A stretch of DNA of 64,000 nucleotides from positions 148,424,857-148,488,856 of the forward strand of contig NC_069657.1 of assembly GCF_027244095.1 (NCBI RefSeq), given 5' to 3'. The notes under the pieces were generated by a model that had not been told where the DNA came from, ran no database searches, and saw only the letters and a list, made by a program, of their open reading frames with translations. Shown in pieces: positions 21,058 to 31,163 of the stretch. Source of the stretch: Hemicordylus capensis (taxonomy: Eukaryota; Chordata; Lepidosauria; Squamata; Cordylidae). Position 1 is the stretch's first letter. Each line of letters begins with the position of its first letter. The position numbers and the translations under genes were made by a program.

Positions 21058-21235
21058 CAGTGTTCTCTCATTTTTTTCATCTGTGTGTGGAATGAGGTAT
21101 GTCCTGGGCGGCAGTATGTGCATTCAGAATGGGACCTTCCTGATTCAACCTGAGCAGGATCTAAAATTAACTGAGCAGACATTTAAAAAAAACTTGTGAG
21201 CACAGGCATGTGCGCACACCTTAGAGGGAACACTG
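21058..21235. mobile_element. Short hAT MITE, 178 bp
   Basis: The ends are CAGTGTTCTCTC and GAGGGAACACTG, an almost perfect inverted repeat. They are bounded by an exact 8-bp duplication, AAAGCAAC, at 21050-21057 and 21236-21243. There is no coding capacity. Confidence 0.85.
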
Positions 21236-21447
21236 AAAGCAACTATTCCTATCCCTGGTTACTAACATATGGGTATGCACCTGGAGTAGTCATGGCATTC
21301 TGGACTTCTGTTTCAAATGTACAGAAACGAGTAATAAACACAAATGCAGTAGAAGTTTTTTGTTTAAATGAAAGCTAAGTAGTTGAACCTTTCGAAGCCT
21401 GAAGATATACAGATTCAGTAGACAAGATGTTCTGCCCTGTACAGTAC

Positions 21448-21453
21448 TTTATT
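21448..21453 (-). terminator. STK16: Candidate STK16 polyadenylation signal
   Basis: TTTATT on the plus strand is AATAAA on the minus strand, about 600 bases past the STK16 stop. A second AATAAA lies at 21692-21697. Which one is used cannot be decided from sequence alone. Confidence 0.4.
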
Positions 21454-22055
21454 CTGCACCTGTTAATCATGCAGAAGCCTAAAGTATACAAAACAAGCCA
21501 ATTGTTAATGTATACAGAATACAGCTGCACTAGGCACAGAAGATAAGGAAGCTGGCTGTTGCAGAACAGGAAGTGGCCAAAAGTGGAAGGACTGGATTAC
21601 CATTCTCTTTCCTCCCCTGCCTTCTCTCTCCCATGGTGACTTGCACGTTTTCAAGCAGACAGTTACTGCATTGACAAAGCTGTGTTAGGACTTTATTCAG
21701 CAGACAGGCACTAAGAGCTTGCCTGTACCAAAACGAGTAGGGCACCAGCCCCTCCTTAACAGCTCACCTGGAGTCCGTACTTGGGTATGAAAACCTGCAT
21801 ATCTTTTATATCACCCCACCAGTGTGAGATATTTTGGGTCCCTTGTAGCTGGAATACTAGCAAGAATGACAGAGCTCAAGGCAGGAAGTGGCCTTGTTGC
21901 ATGATAATTCCGGAAGGAGGCAGGCACAGAATGGTTCCTTCTCATCCACCTTCCCCAAAACCACAAGAGGACCCTGTCAAGTCTGTTTCAAACTGCCTGA
22001 AGTCCCATATGGTCTGCAACTCTTTTATGGTCCCCATCTTCACCACAAAAGCGGC

Positions 22056-25000
22056 TCAGATGTGTGTGGTGTCCTGTCCAGCAGGAGCTGGTTGTATGGC
22101 TTCAAGCTGGCAGATAACATTAGCAATGTATGGACGCTCTTGGGGATTTACCACCATTGTAGAGGAGAGGAGATGTTCCAAGGCAGGTGAGTACCTGAAA
22201 TATAGAGGGACTTAGCACCATATTTTCCTTGGATCAAGGGCAGTCCTAATCTTCCCCTCTACCCAGCAACACCTTACCTGGTATTCTGGGGCACAGTGAG
22301 GTGGTTCTGCACAGCCAAGGCTACACTGTCACCCTTTTGGAAGATCATATCATAAGGGCCCTCGCCAAACATCATGCAATACAGAACACAGCCTAAGGAC
22401 TAAACAGAGGCAAAGTGAGTATAAGAGGCTGCAGGTTAGCCCTAGAATAGCGAGATGTCACTGGCTCAAGGACAGGATCTCCTATCCCTCAACAGTGACA
22501 AACCAGGACTGTATACCTCTTGAGTATGAGGAAAAGTGACAGTTTTCTAAATAAGAACAAATAGCTTTACCCAAATATCAGTACGTTCATCAATAACACA
22601 TTCACGTTCAACAGTGAACAGCTCTGGTGCTCTGTATGAGATGGTACAGCGTTGGGCAGCCCAGTCCTGTGAGAGAAATGGTGGGAGAGGGGTAAGGGGA
22701 ACAGAACTGAGCCTCAGTTGCAAGGAGGGGTAAGGCTTCACTCCCAACTTCTCTCTCTGGAATGTTCCTGCTACTCCTATTGGCTGCTAAGAGACACCAC
22801 CAGGAAACACCTTTTAACATGGTGACCATAATATCAGAGGGAAGAAAGGTAGGAGAGAGCCAGCAAATCTGTATATAGGACTGTCACTTTAGAAATATTT
22901 GGGAGATGTTATCAATCAATCATCTTTATTCGGTCCATTGACCAGTAAATTGGATATGTTAAAGTTAACTATTTCCTTTTCTTCTATAAAGATAGCCTTT
23001 CTCACTGGTGGTTTGCCTTTTTCTGAAAGCATAAGAGCATTACATTTGAGGAAAGGGAGAAGTTGCTCCCTCTTAAACTTAGGGATGGGGCTGATTGTTC
23101 TTCTGCAGCCCCAAACTGGATCTGTGGTTAAAGAATGCAAGCATATATAGTTCCCTGTAGTTTAGGGAACCTGATGAAGGCTCCTTTACACCGAGTCAGA
23201 TAACTGATGCTTATATTATTTACATTTGTATCTCACTCTTCCTCCATAAGTGGCACAGCGAGGAAATGCTTGACTAACAAGCAGAAGGTTGCCAGTTTGA
23301 ATCGCTGCTGGTACTATATTGGGCAGCAGCAATATAGGAAGATGCTGAAAGGCATCATCTCATACTGCATGGGAGGAGACAATGGTAAACCCCTCCTGTA
23401 TTCTACCAAAGAAAACCCACCGGGCTCTGTGAGCACCAGGAGTCGAAATCGACTTGACGGCACACTTTACTTTACTTCCTCCATTAAGCTCAGAATGGTG
23501 CACATGGATATCTGTTACTCCATTTTACCTCCACAATAACCCAATGAGGTACATTAGACTAAGAGAGTGTGTGACTGGCCAAAGGTCACCCAATTAGCAT
23601 TTTTTGTCTGTTATGATTTAATGTGTTGTTTGTTTTTATTGTATGTTTTAATCCTCTGCTGTGAGCCACCCAGAGAACAATTTGTTATGGGGCAGCTAAC
23701 AAATATTATTATTATTTACCCCCTTGCTAACTGAGCAAAGAGGCACTTTTTCAAAGTGGTGATTCTCTTTATTTAGCAGGGGGAAAGTAACTGGCCCTAT
23801 CCATCCCCAGCACAGCATCCCTCCAGTGGCTGTTGCTGGTGTCTTTTTCTTTTTTAGATTGTGAGCCCTTTGGGGACAGGGAGCCATTTTATATAAGTAA
23901 ACCTCTTTGGGAACTTTTATTGAAAAGTGGTATATAAATATTCTTTGTATTGTTATTATTATTATTCATGGCTGAAAGATCTGGACCCATCTTCTATACC
24001 ACACTAGCAGATCTATCTTAGTATGGTCTACTTTGACTGGCAGCGTGTTTCCAAGATCTTATGCAAATGTCTTTCATACTTGACTAGTACTACCCAAGAT
24101 TCTTTAACTGGAGGCCCTCAGACTTGCTACACGCAAAAGATGTGCTCTGCCACTGAGCTATGGCCCCTCCCTTTGAGAATGTCCATCTTTCAAAATAGAA
24201 GAGTGCATACCTATCACAAGTGAACCATTTTGCATGCACAAATGAGGTGACCATTTGTTAAATCCCCCCTTCTCCATCATTAAGCAGTGGGCGTGAACAT
24301 GCGTGCAGGGGTAGAGAGGCAGCTCCTGACTACTGTAATTCATTAGGAAATTTCTCCTGAAGGAACTGTTCTACCACCAAGCAAATGACACAGGTTACTT
24401 ATCCCGCTTCTCCTGCATCAAGCCATCCTCATACCTGAACAGCCATGGCCTCCCGTGAGCTCCGCACCTCAATCCGCGCTTGATTCATGGAGCCCAAGTC
24501 CATCAGCAATGGTTGGTCCTCATCATCCAGCAGCACATTTGTTGGTTTCAAGTCTCTGAAAAAGGAGGAGTGGAAGACCCTTGATTTGACCAGTCTTAGG
24601 CCTCCCAGAGGTCTGCTTCTGTTCTGATTCTAACCTTCCCCTCTTAACAGCAAGGTTCAGTGCCCTCCTGTGGCTCCTTACCTTAGGAAACTCTTCTTTG
24701 CAGTGCCCTCTATACTAATTTACAGCCACTCACCTTTTCCAACTCTACTCTTGCCTTTCCACACACATGGTCTGTTCCATCAATGTGAATGCTCCATGCT
24801 TTCCAGCTCCAGCTTCTCACCTGTGTGCATAACCTTTGTTATGAATGGCCTGCAAGCCCCGGCAGATACCATGAAGGATTGTGAGGATCTGCTCCTCAGG
24901 CATAAAGATGCCTTTCTCTCTTAGAACTTCAACTTCCTGCCAGAGGGTTCCTCTCTGCAAAGAGAAGTCCAGGCACCATGGGTACAAGGATCACACATAT

Positions 25001-28000
25001 TTTCCCAAAACTAATAGGTGAGGAATTTATAAGCTATAAACTTCTTGTAAGGTGTAAGGATGATTCAATAATACACTAGGCGTATTAAGAGATGTCCATG
25101 CGAAACACCAAGCTGGACTCTGATCCTGTTAGTATCATGGTTGTTATAACAGTATCACTCATGTGCCATGTTGCCAATTACTTTCACAGTGACGTGAAAG
25201 TCTGTAAGAGCAGAAGTTGTGAATGCCTCCCCTATAGAGGCCCTTTACACAGAGGGCATCTTTGAACCAAAAAAAGTCTGAAATAATACAATATGATCTC
25301 TGGTCCTGGCAGCCTGAGACTGCTGCTGAAGATGTGTTCCATATTTTCTAGTTCTAGGGAAGCTGAACTTTATATATCTCTCCACTGGCTTCATCATGAA
25401 GGTGGCCTCATGTGTTCATTCTGAACAGGAACCAAGATGCTGTCCCAATAAGCTCAGCCTCCTAACTGGGACCACTGTCCCTGTATCTTACACCTCCCAG
25501 CTATATATGATGAATCCACAAAGCCTATATATCCCAGCATGCACTGCTGTATCCATGTCTTCCTTATACCTAGACTCAGGCTCCAAGACATGATGCTAAC
25601 AGTCTCTCAGACACTCACCTTGAGGAAGGGCAACAAGAGCCAAGCTTCGTGTTTGGATCCCCTCTCAACCATGGTGTGTGCACACAGTGGGAGGATGTTG
25701 GGGTGCTCGAAGAGCAGGTGCATCTCCACCTCATGCAGGGCCTCCTGGCGATCATCCTTGTCATGGCATATGATGCGTTTCAGTGCATAGAAGCACCCAT
25801 CGTGCAGCCCCTCAACTAGGTCCACATAGCTAAAGCCACTGTGTGGGGGAGGAGGTGATGTCAAAAAGAGAATGGGGCAGGTTGGCAGGGGAAGGAAGGA
25901 AGGATTCCATTGGAAACAAACAGAATCTAGACAGCAGAATCTTCTTCACTTCTCCCCACCATGCCCTTCTCAACTTTAAATGCTCAGAACTTCTCCCAGG
26001 TTACTTCCCTCCTCTTCCCCTGTCTGCACACTAAGCCCTCAGTGCCCACCATTTCTAAGCTTTCAATGTAGTGCCTTTGTAACTTTCCACTTGATATAAG
26101 TTCTCTGGTGTCACTGAAGCCTTTCCTTTGGTACAAAGGAAGAGGTAGATATAAGGGGGGGAAAGATTTAAGGTAGATTTAAGGAAAATAAAGCTACGTG
26201 ACAGTTCCCCGCCAGGTCTCAGCTCAGGGAAACAGAACAAAGCATGCATGATTCACATGTTCTGAAAAGAAGACAGCCCCCTGTCCCGTTTCACAGTCCT
26301 TTATCACAGCTCTGATAAATAGTGCTTAAAAGCAAAGCAGTTTATTTATTTTACAGTTTCCTATAGCTCACTTTTAAGCTCAAGGACTCTCAGAGCTGCA
26401 TATAATTTTTTTTTAACAATGATAGCAATTTTACAGTCCAATTAAAAGAAATTAAAACCAGCCATACAACAACAAATTCAGTATAAAAATACAACATAAA
26501 AGACAAAACAACTAAGTGAGCAAATAAAAAGATCTGATATTGAAAAAATATAGGTTCAGCACTGGCCATGTCTCCTGGGAAAAGAGCATTGTATAGTTGG
26601 GATGCTCCAAGAGGGAGCATCCCAGGTCACCCACCACTTCACTTCCAGAGAAGGAGCCCTCTGAAGAGGATCTTAGTACTCACACAGGTTCTTGTGGGTG
26701 AACTTCATTTAATATGCTTATAAGTAGCTGGGGGCTCAACTTCACACCCAGTGGGAATGAATATTTGGGGACAAAACACCCCAGATACTTACGTTTCTTC
26801 TTAAACATCAGGTATTTGCCACTGTCAAGTACAAGATGCTCAGCTGTAGGGGTGTACACAAAACCGGTTTGACTGGTTCAGTTTGAGTCCAAACCAGACT
26901 CAAACTGTACCGGGCATGTACGGTTTTGTGCCTGCGAACAAACATCCCGGCTTGGCTTAAATTTGAGTCAGTTCAGGGGTTCTAAATGTTTTTGGTGTTG
27001 TTTTTTAAACACAAGATTAAGCCATGCATGGCTTAATCTTTGAGACAAGCATATGCTACTGGCAGGATCAACCAGGTAGTTATGCTGCTGCTGAGCGGAG
27101 AGCAATGGCGGCCTCAGGAGGTGCTACCTCGGAGGTGGTGGGGAGCATCTCCGCCATTTCCCTCTCCCCCGATCTTCTAAGGGCTATTCCGGCCCTTTAT
27201 CCGGTGGTGGTGGCCATTTTGGAGGCCGCTGCGCATGCGCCCTTGCCATTTGTGTGGCCTGGGTCATGACCTGGCCACACAAATGGCTGGGACACATGCA
27301 CGTCGACCTCCAAAATGGCCACCACCACAAGATAAAGGGCCGGAACAGCCCTTAGAAGATTGAGGAGTGTGGGAAATGGCAGAAACCCACCACACATGGC
27401 CGCCGGATCCAGCAGAGAGTGTTTTCTTTTTTAAAAGATTTTTAACAAAAACTTTAGAACCCTCAAACCCAGAGAGTTCGGCTCGAAGACGAGACCTCAA
27501 GCCAGACCACTTCGATGGTGAACCAGCTCAACCTCAAGCCAGTTTGCACATCCCTACTCAGCTGGACACGCTGCTGGCTGACACTGTAGTGTTTTGAATA
27601 TCTTAAGGATGACATAAAGAGGAGTGAGAAAGTCTGTTTACGACAGAAGACAAGAAGCAGCAGGTTCAAATTACTGCAAAACAGTCTTTAGTTACATAGC
27701 AGGAATTAACTTTCAAAGTGTAACCAATGACTAAGCAGTGGAATAAGATGCTCAGGACAGTTGTGGTAGAACCTTTTGTGGAGGGATTTGCTATTTGTTT
27801 ACTCAGAAGTTGTATGGAGCTGACTGAGAATTGCCATTGTCTGCAAATGATGGAGTTTCAAGCAATTATTTAGTCCAACGTACTGTAGGGGCAATACTCC
27901 CTCTATGTAAAACCATCCCCAAAATATGGTCATTCAGCCATCCTTTTAAGACTGGAAGGGAAGGCTGAATGACCATATTTGGGGGATGATTTTATATAGA

Positions 28001-28215
28001 GGGAGTACTGCTGCTGCAGAAGCTTGGACTAAATATACCCTTCTAACTCCATCACTTGCAAACAATGGCAATTCTCAGTGTGCTAGGCAAGATGCATTAA
28101 AGCCCAACTCTCAATTGCTTTATACTCACCCCTCCCCAAGCCTGTGGATTAAAAGATAACGTTTGTTACTGATTGTGATGGTCCCTCTTGAGCAGGTGCA
28201 TAGGGCGTGGCCCAT
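22056..28215 (-). CDS. STK16: Serine/threonine-protein kinase 16, 7 coding exons
   Basis: STK16 is a small, constitutively active NAK-family kinase anchored to Golgi membranes by N-terminal lipids. Coding exons on the minus strand are 28215-28130, 25838-25619, 24954-24821, 24555-24435, 22666-22571, 22399-22278 and 22194-22056. They sum to 918 bp, which gives 305 aa, exactly the human length. Visible are MGHALCTCSRG with Gly2 and Cys6/Cys8 (myristoylation and palmitoylation), the glycine loop GEGGFSYV, the ATP lysine in YALKR (K49), HRDLKPTN (D148), MDLGS in the DFG position (D166), an APE motif in YRAPELF, and the C terminus GQDTTHI. All junctions are GT-AG and keep frame. A 5' UTR acceptor at 28242 implies an upstream non-coding exon, probably ending at the donor at 29953. 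Introns carry hAT, SINE and fold-back elements. Confidence 0.97.
23205..23595 (-). repeat. tRNA-derived SINE, antisense, split by a Sauria SINE
   Basis: CACTCTTCCTCCAT on the left, and GCTCAGAATGGTGCACATGG, CCACAATAACCCAATGAGG and GGCCAAAGGTCACCC on the right, are the reverse complement of the SINE at 30938-31163. The Sauria SINE at 23248-23474 sits between them with its target duplication. It lies in STK16 intron 4. Confidence 0.65.
23248..23474 (+). repeat. Sauria-type SINE with BovB tail, copy 1
   Basis: The pol III head contains GTGGCACAGCGAGGAAATG and a GTTTGAATCGCTGC B-box-like segment. The body has GGCAGCAGCAATATAGGAAG and ACTGCATGGGAGGAGAC. The tail, AGTCGAAATCGACTTGACGG, matches the BovB 3' end at 41340-41370. 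An exact 10-bp duplication, CTTCCTCCAT, flanks it at 23238-23247 and 23475-23484. Confidence 0.85.
23600..23970 (+). mobile_element. Two L2-type LINE 3' tails
   Basis: Sequences ending CTGTGAGCCACCCAGAGAAC...GGGGCAGCTAACAAATATT (about 23600-23715) and GATTGTGAGCCCTTTGGGGAC...GGTATATAAATATTC (about 23855-23970) are typical L2-like 3' UTR ends. Each is followed by an ATT-rich simple repeat. Both are short 5'-truncated fragments in STK16 intron 4. Confidence 0.6.
24110..24172 (-). repeat. tRNA-derived SINE head fragment
   Basis: CTCTGCCACTGAGCTATGGCC is the reverse complement of the A-box region GGCCATAGCTCAGTGG of the SINE at 1866-2066. Only the tRNA-related head remains. Confidence 0.6.
26340..26700 (-). 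mobile_element. Possible LINE fragment, antisense
   Basis: The A-rich stretch with AAATTAAAACCAGCC and AAAATACAACATAAAAGAC, followed by CATCCCAGGTCACCCACC, resembles the reverse complement of L2/CR1 3' sequence. No diagnostic coding motif survives. Confidence 0.3.
26847..27556. mobile_element. Fold-back hAT element, family B copy 1
   Basis: The ends are TAGGGGTGTACACAAAAC and TTTGCACATCCCTA. An exact 8-bp duplication, CTCAGCTG, lies at 26839-26846 and 27557-27564. The middle folds on itself: CTTCTAAGGGCT...CCATTTTGGAGG at about 27170-27230 against CCTCCAAAATGG...AGCCCTTAGAAG at about 27307-27360. It has no transposase and lies in STK16 intron 1 (between the first two coding exons). Confidence 0.85.
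27823..28080. mobile_element. Long fold-back element in STK16 intron
   Basis: Arms of about 110 bp face each other. ACTGAGAATTGCCATTGT opens the left arm and ACAATGGCAATTCTCAGT closes the right. In the centre, ATATGGTCATTCAGCC pairs with GGCTGAATGACCATAT. It lies 50 bp from the first coding exon of STK16. It is probably a MITE. Superfamily and target duplication are not clear. Confidence 0.75.
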
Positions 28216-28381
28216 GATGGTCGCTCAAACATCCTTCAGGCCCTACAGAGGATAAGAAAGCAAGGGCTTTCCATAACAGAAGCATAAAGATAGATAGGAT
28301 CAATAGATAATCTAGTCTTTCTTGCTCAAAGACAGGACTGTCCACTCACCAATATGCAATTTTAAAATATATTGTCTAGGA

Positions 28382-28677
28382 AACAGCACAACGGGCCACC
28401 CACGGAAGGAGGATGTGTACACACACCTCCCACCCCCAGCTGAGAGTCTGTCCTTGCAGCAAGCTGTGATGGGCTGTTGTATGCCTATGAAGATGTGTCT
28501 GTGTACTCACTGCTCTGCCACTACCACCACTAGAAATAATGTCGGTAGTGGCAGAGCAGCAATTACACACACTTTCATGTGTATACAAAACTGTTGTTCG
28601 CTGCAGGGACAGGCTCTCAGCTGGGAGAGAAGGTGTGCATGTTCATTCCTCTTCCATGGGTGGTATGTTGCACTGTA
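28382..28677. mobile_element. Second fold-back element upstream of STK16 start
   Basis: Paired segments are GCTGAGAGTCTGTCCTTGCAGC (left) with GCTGCAGGGACAGGCTCTCAGC (right), and GCTCTGCCACTACC with GGTAGTGGCAGAGC at the centre. The arms extend outward through GGCCACCCACGGAAG and CTTCCATGGGTGG. A 254-codon chance ORF runs across it. It lies in the intron between the non-coding and first coding exons of STK16. Confidence 0.7.
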
Positions 28678-28745
28678 TCCCAGCTGCTATCCACAGTATT
28701 TGCACCAACAAAGCAAGATAGCTCAAGCAAGTGAGTCAAGCTACA

Positions 28746-28748
<3 letters not shown>

Positions 28749-28786
<38 letters not shown>

Positions 28787-28850
28787 TATTTATTCGATTT
28801 CTATACCACCCTTCCAAAAATGGCTCAGGGTGGTTCACAGGAGAAGACAA
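28749..28850 (-). repeat. (TTA)n tract attached to an antisense L2 tail
   Basis: About 15 TTA units (28749-28793) are followed by TTCTATACCACCCTTCC and GGCTCAGGGTGGTTCACAGG. The latter is the reverse complement of an L2-type 3' end. The A/T-rich repeat is the LINE tail. Confidence 0.75.
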
Positions 28851-29659
28851 ACTCTCCATCATCCACCAACATGATGGTTAGCTGGATGCTAAGCTTGAGC
28901 AAAACACATTCACTGAGTCTTCTATATGGAAATGTGGTTATGGGGAAAGGGGGGACAGGACACAACTCCAGTCACCTGAGATTTTGCCCCAAGTTGCAGC
29001 AATCCCTGATGCCCAGGAGGAATCCCCATTATTCATCTGAGCAAGTGAAGGAGTGGGATCCCTCCTCCACCAGAACTCAGCATTAATTAAGTATGCTGCA
29101 ACATGTCTGTGGTGGCACATAACTGGCATCACCAAAAACAACATAACTGAGTCATGACACCAATTGACTTGTATAAACAGACAACCTATTCATTGAAAGG
29201 GAAGGGAAGCAGAAATGTTTAAATTACTGACTGCCAGAGGTAATGCCATTTGCAATTTTTAATAATATGAAGAATATTTATATTAGGCACCAATGCCAGG
29301 CTCTCTTTAATGTCGAGCACTCCTACATAAGTCAAATGACTGTTAGCACTGGTGCTGGTGGCTTGTGTCCGAGGCCTGAATGGACCTTTCCCCTACCCCG
29401 CACCGAATTAGAAGGCAACTCAGTTCACTTTATAAACAAGCCAACACTTGACACCAGTTTCCTACTCAAGTGACCTCGAATTGATTCGTCCCCATTTAAA
29501 CAGATTGCTGTGCTTTGGCAAAGGGGCAGACACAGCTTCCCACTACCGCAGAAAATACAACCATTTGTGGCAGTTCCTAAGGGAAACCTTGTTTAAAAAA
29601 GAAAAACATTCCTCCCGCTCCCATCATGATGTGTCTCAGAGAGAGAAGTCCTTCCTCTA

Positions 29660-30180
29660 ATCACAGACATGCGAACGACTACGGTTACTCCGTAGGACAG
29701 GAAATGCACTCTGCACATGCTTAGAGGCACTCTCGCCTTTATTGCAATATGTTCCAGCGTTGAGCACCGCCATTTGATTTCGGTTCTTGTCTCCAATTAA
29801 GAGGGCGCAAAGCCCTGCTTCAGGATGCCCCGAAGCCCCGTCCGGCCCCAGGAGGCTGGAGAAACGAATAGCAGAAACCACCACGATCATGCTAATTCTA
29901 ACGCCCCGCCTACCTGCGAAGCCAGACGCCGGGAACGCAACGAGCCACTCACCCAGTCTTGGCCCACCTCACGCAAGCTTCCTAGCGAGCTTCAACGCAG
30001 ATAGAGCGGCTCACTGCGCCTATTTGCGTCATTAAAACGCGCCGTCGGGCCTGCAGACAGTTGCTTAGCAACCGAACAAAGTGGGGGAGGAGGCGGAAAT
30101 GGAGGAAAGGACAGAGAACGTATGCACGGAGGGGAGTGGAATCATGGGCTGAAGCTTGTGTAGAATGGCTGGGAAAGCAT
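29660..30180 (-). promoter_or_regulatory. STK16: CpG-rich STK16 promoter and first non-coding exon
   Basis: The sequence becomes CpG-rich around 29760-30060. On the minus strand a donor TGG|GTGAGTGG ends a likely non-coding exon at 29953. Its start probably lies near 30050. Upstream of that are an ATF/CRE-like TGCGTCAT (30025-30032), an X-box-like palindrome (30060-30072) and an ETS-like GCGGAAATGGAGGAA (30093-30107). The motif calls are by eye. Confidence 0.6.
30060..30072. promoter_or_regulatory. X-box-like (RFX) palindrome
   Basis: GTTGCTTAGCAAC has two GTTGC/GCAAC half-sites with a 3-bp centre. This fits the RFX X-box pattern loosely (the usual site has a slightly longer centre). It lies at the likely STK16 transcription start. 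Confidence 0.45.
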
Positions 30181-30937
30181 TCTCTATTGTTGCGGTTTAG
30201 ACAGTAGCCCTATTCCACGCATTATGGTCGACGCACGTACAATCTGTGTACAGTGTAGGCACGGACAGTTAGTTACACGTGTTCAAAGCATATACAGTAG
30301 TGCATTTCCTATCTGTACCCTGCTGCTGCATTGAGGGGCCCTGTACGCAGGTCCACTTTGATGTGAATGCATTCACAGTCATTCACACAAACATGTGTAC
30401 TTGTTTAGAGACACCTGTGTTGATGTATGCTGTAATGTTTGAAGAGGCTTATATTTGGGCTTAGTTGTGGGGAAATCTGGTTTCATTTGTATTTACTCAG
30501 AAGTAAAGTAGCCCCCAAGTCCTGCTATGCTGCCTCATCCGTGGCAGGAGGGATGAGCAAAGTATACCGGGAGGTATACTCCCAGCAGGGTTACCCAAAG
30601 TGCGAAGGTCATTCCAGCTGCCCAGCTAAAACAAGCAGGCACAAATATTGGGCAGCAGTGATATAGGAAGGTGCTGGAGGCAGACGATCACTTCAGTGAC
30701 AATGACAAAGGCATCATTTCATACTGCGCAGGAGAAGGCAGTGGTAAACCTGTATTTTACCAAGAAAACCACATGGATAGACAAAATGGAATGATTGTTG
30801 ATGTAGTGCCGGATGATGGGCCTCCCAGGTTGGATGGTACTCAACATGCTACTGAGGAAGAGCTGAGGATCTCTCAGAGTACCGATGGTGTTTGTAATGC
30901 GGTTAGATGAAAGCCTTTTAGACATTTAGAGAGCCAG

Positions 30938-31163
30938 CGTGGTGTAGTGGTTAGAGTGCTGGACTAGGACCAGGGAGACCCGAGTTCAAATCCCCATTCA
31001 GCCATGAGACTTGCTGGGTCACTCTGGGCCAGTCACTTCTCTCTCAGCCTAACCTACTTCACAGGATTGTTCTGAAAGAGAAACTCAAGTATGTAGTACA
31101 CCGCTCTGGGCTCCTTGGAGGAAGAGTGGGATATAAATGTAAATAATAATAATAATAATAATT
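30938..31163 (+). repeat. tRNA-derived SINE inserted in BovB
   Basis: The A box is GTGTAGTGGTTAGAGTGCTGG and the B box is GAGTTCAAATCCCC. Then come GGGCCAGTCACTTCTCTCTC, CCTAACCTACTTCACAGG and CTCCTTGGAGGAAGAGTGGG, ending in an (AAT)n tail. ATTTAG is repeated on both sides, and BovB sequence resumes with CAGCTGATGTTGCCGTGCGG. This is the best copy of this SINE in the window. Confidence 0.85.

Noticed and set aside
28322-29086. A 254-codon plus-strand ORF
   Set aside because: It runs through a fold-back element and a (TTA)n tract, which is the cause of its poly-isoleucine stretch. It has no domain and lies antisense in an STK16 intron.
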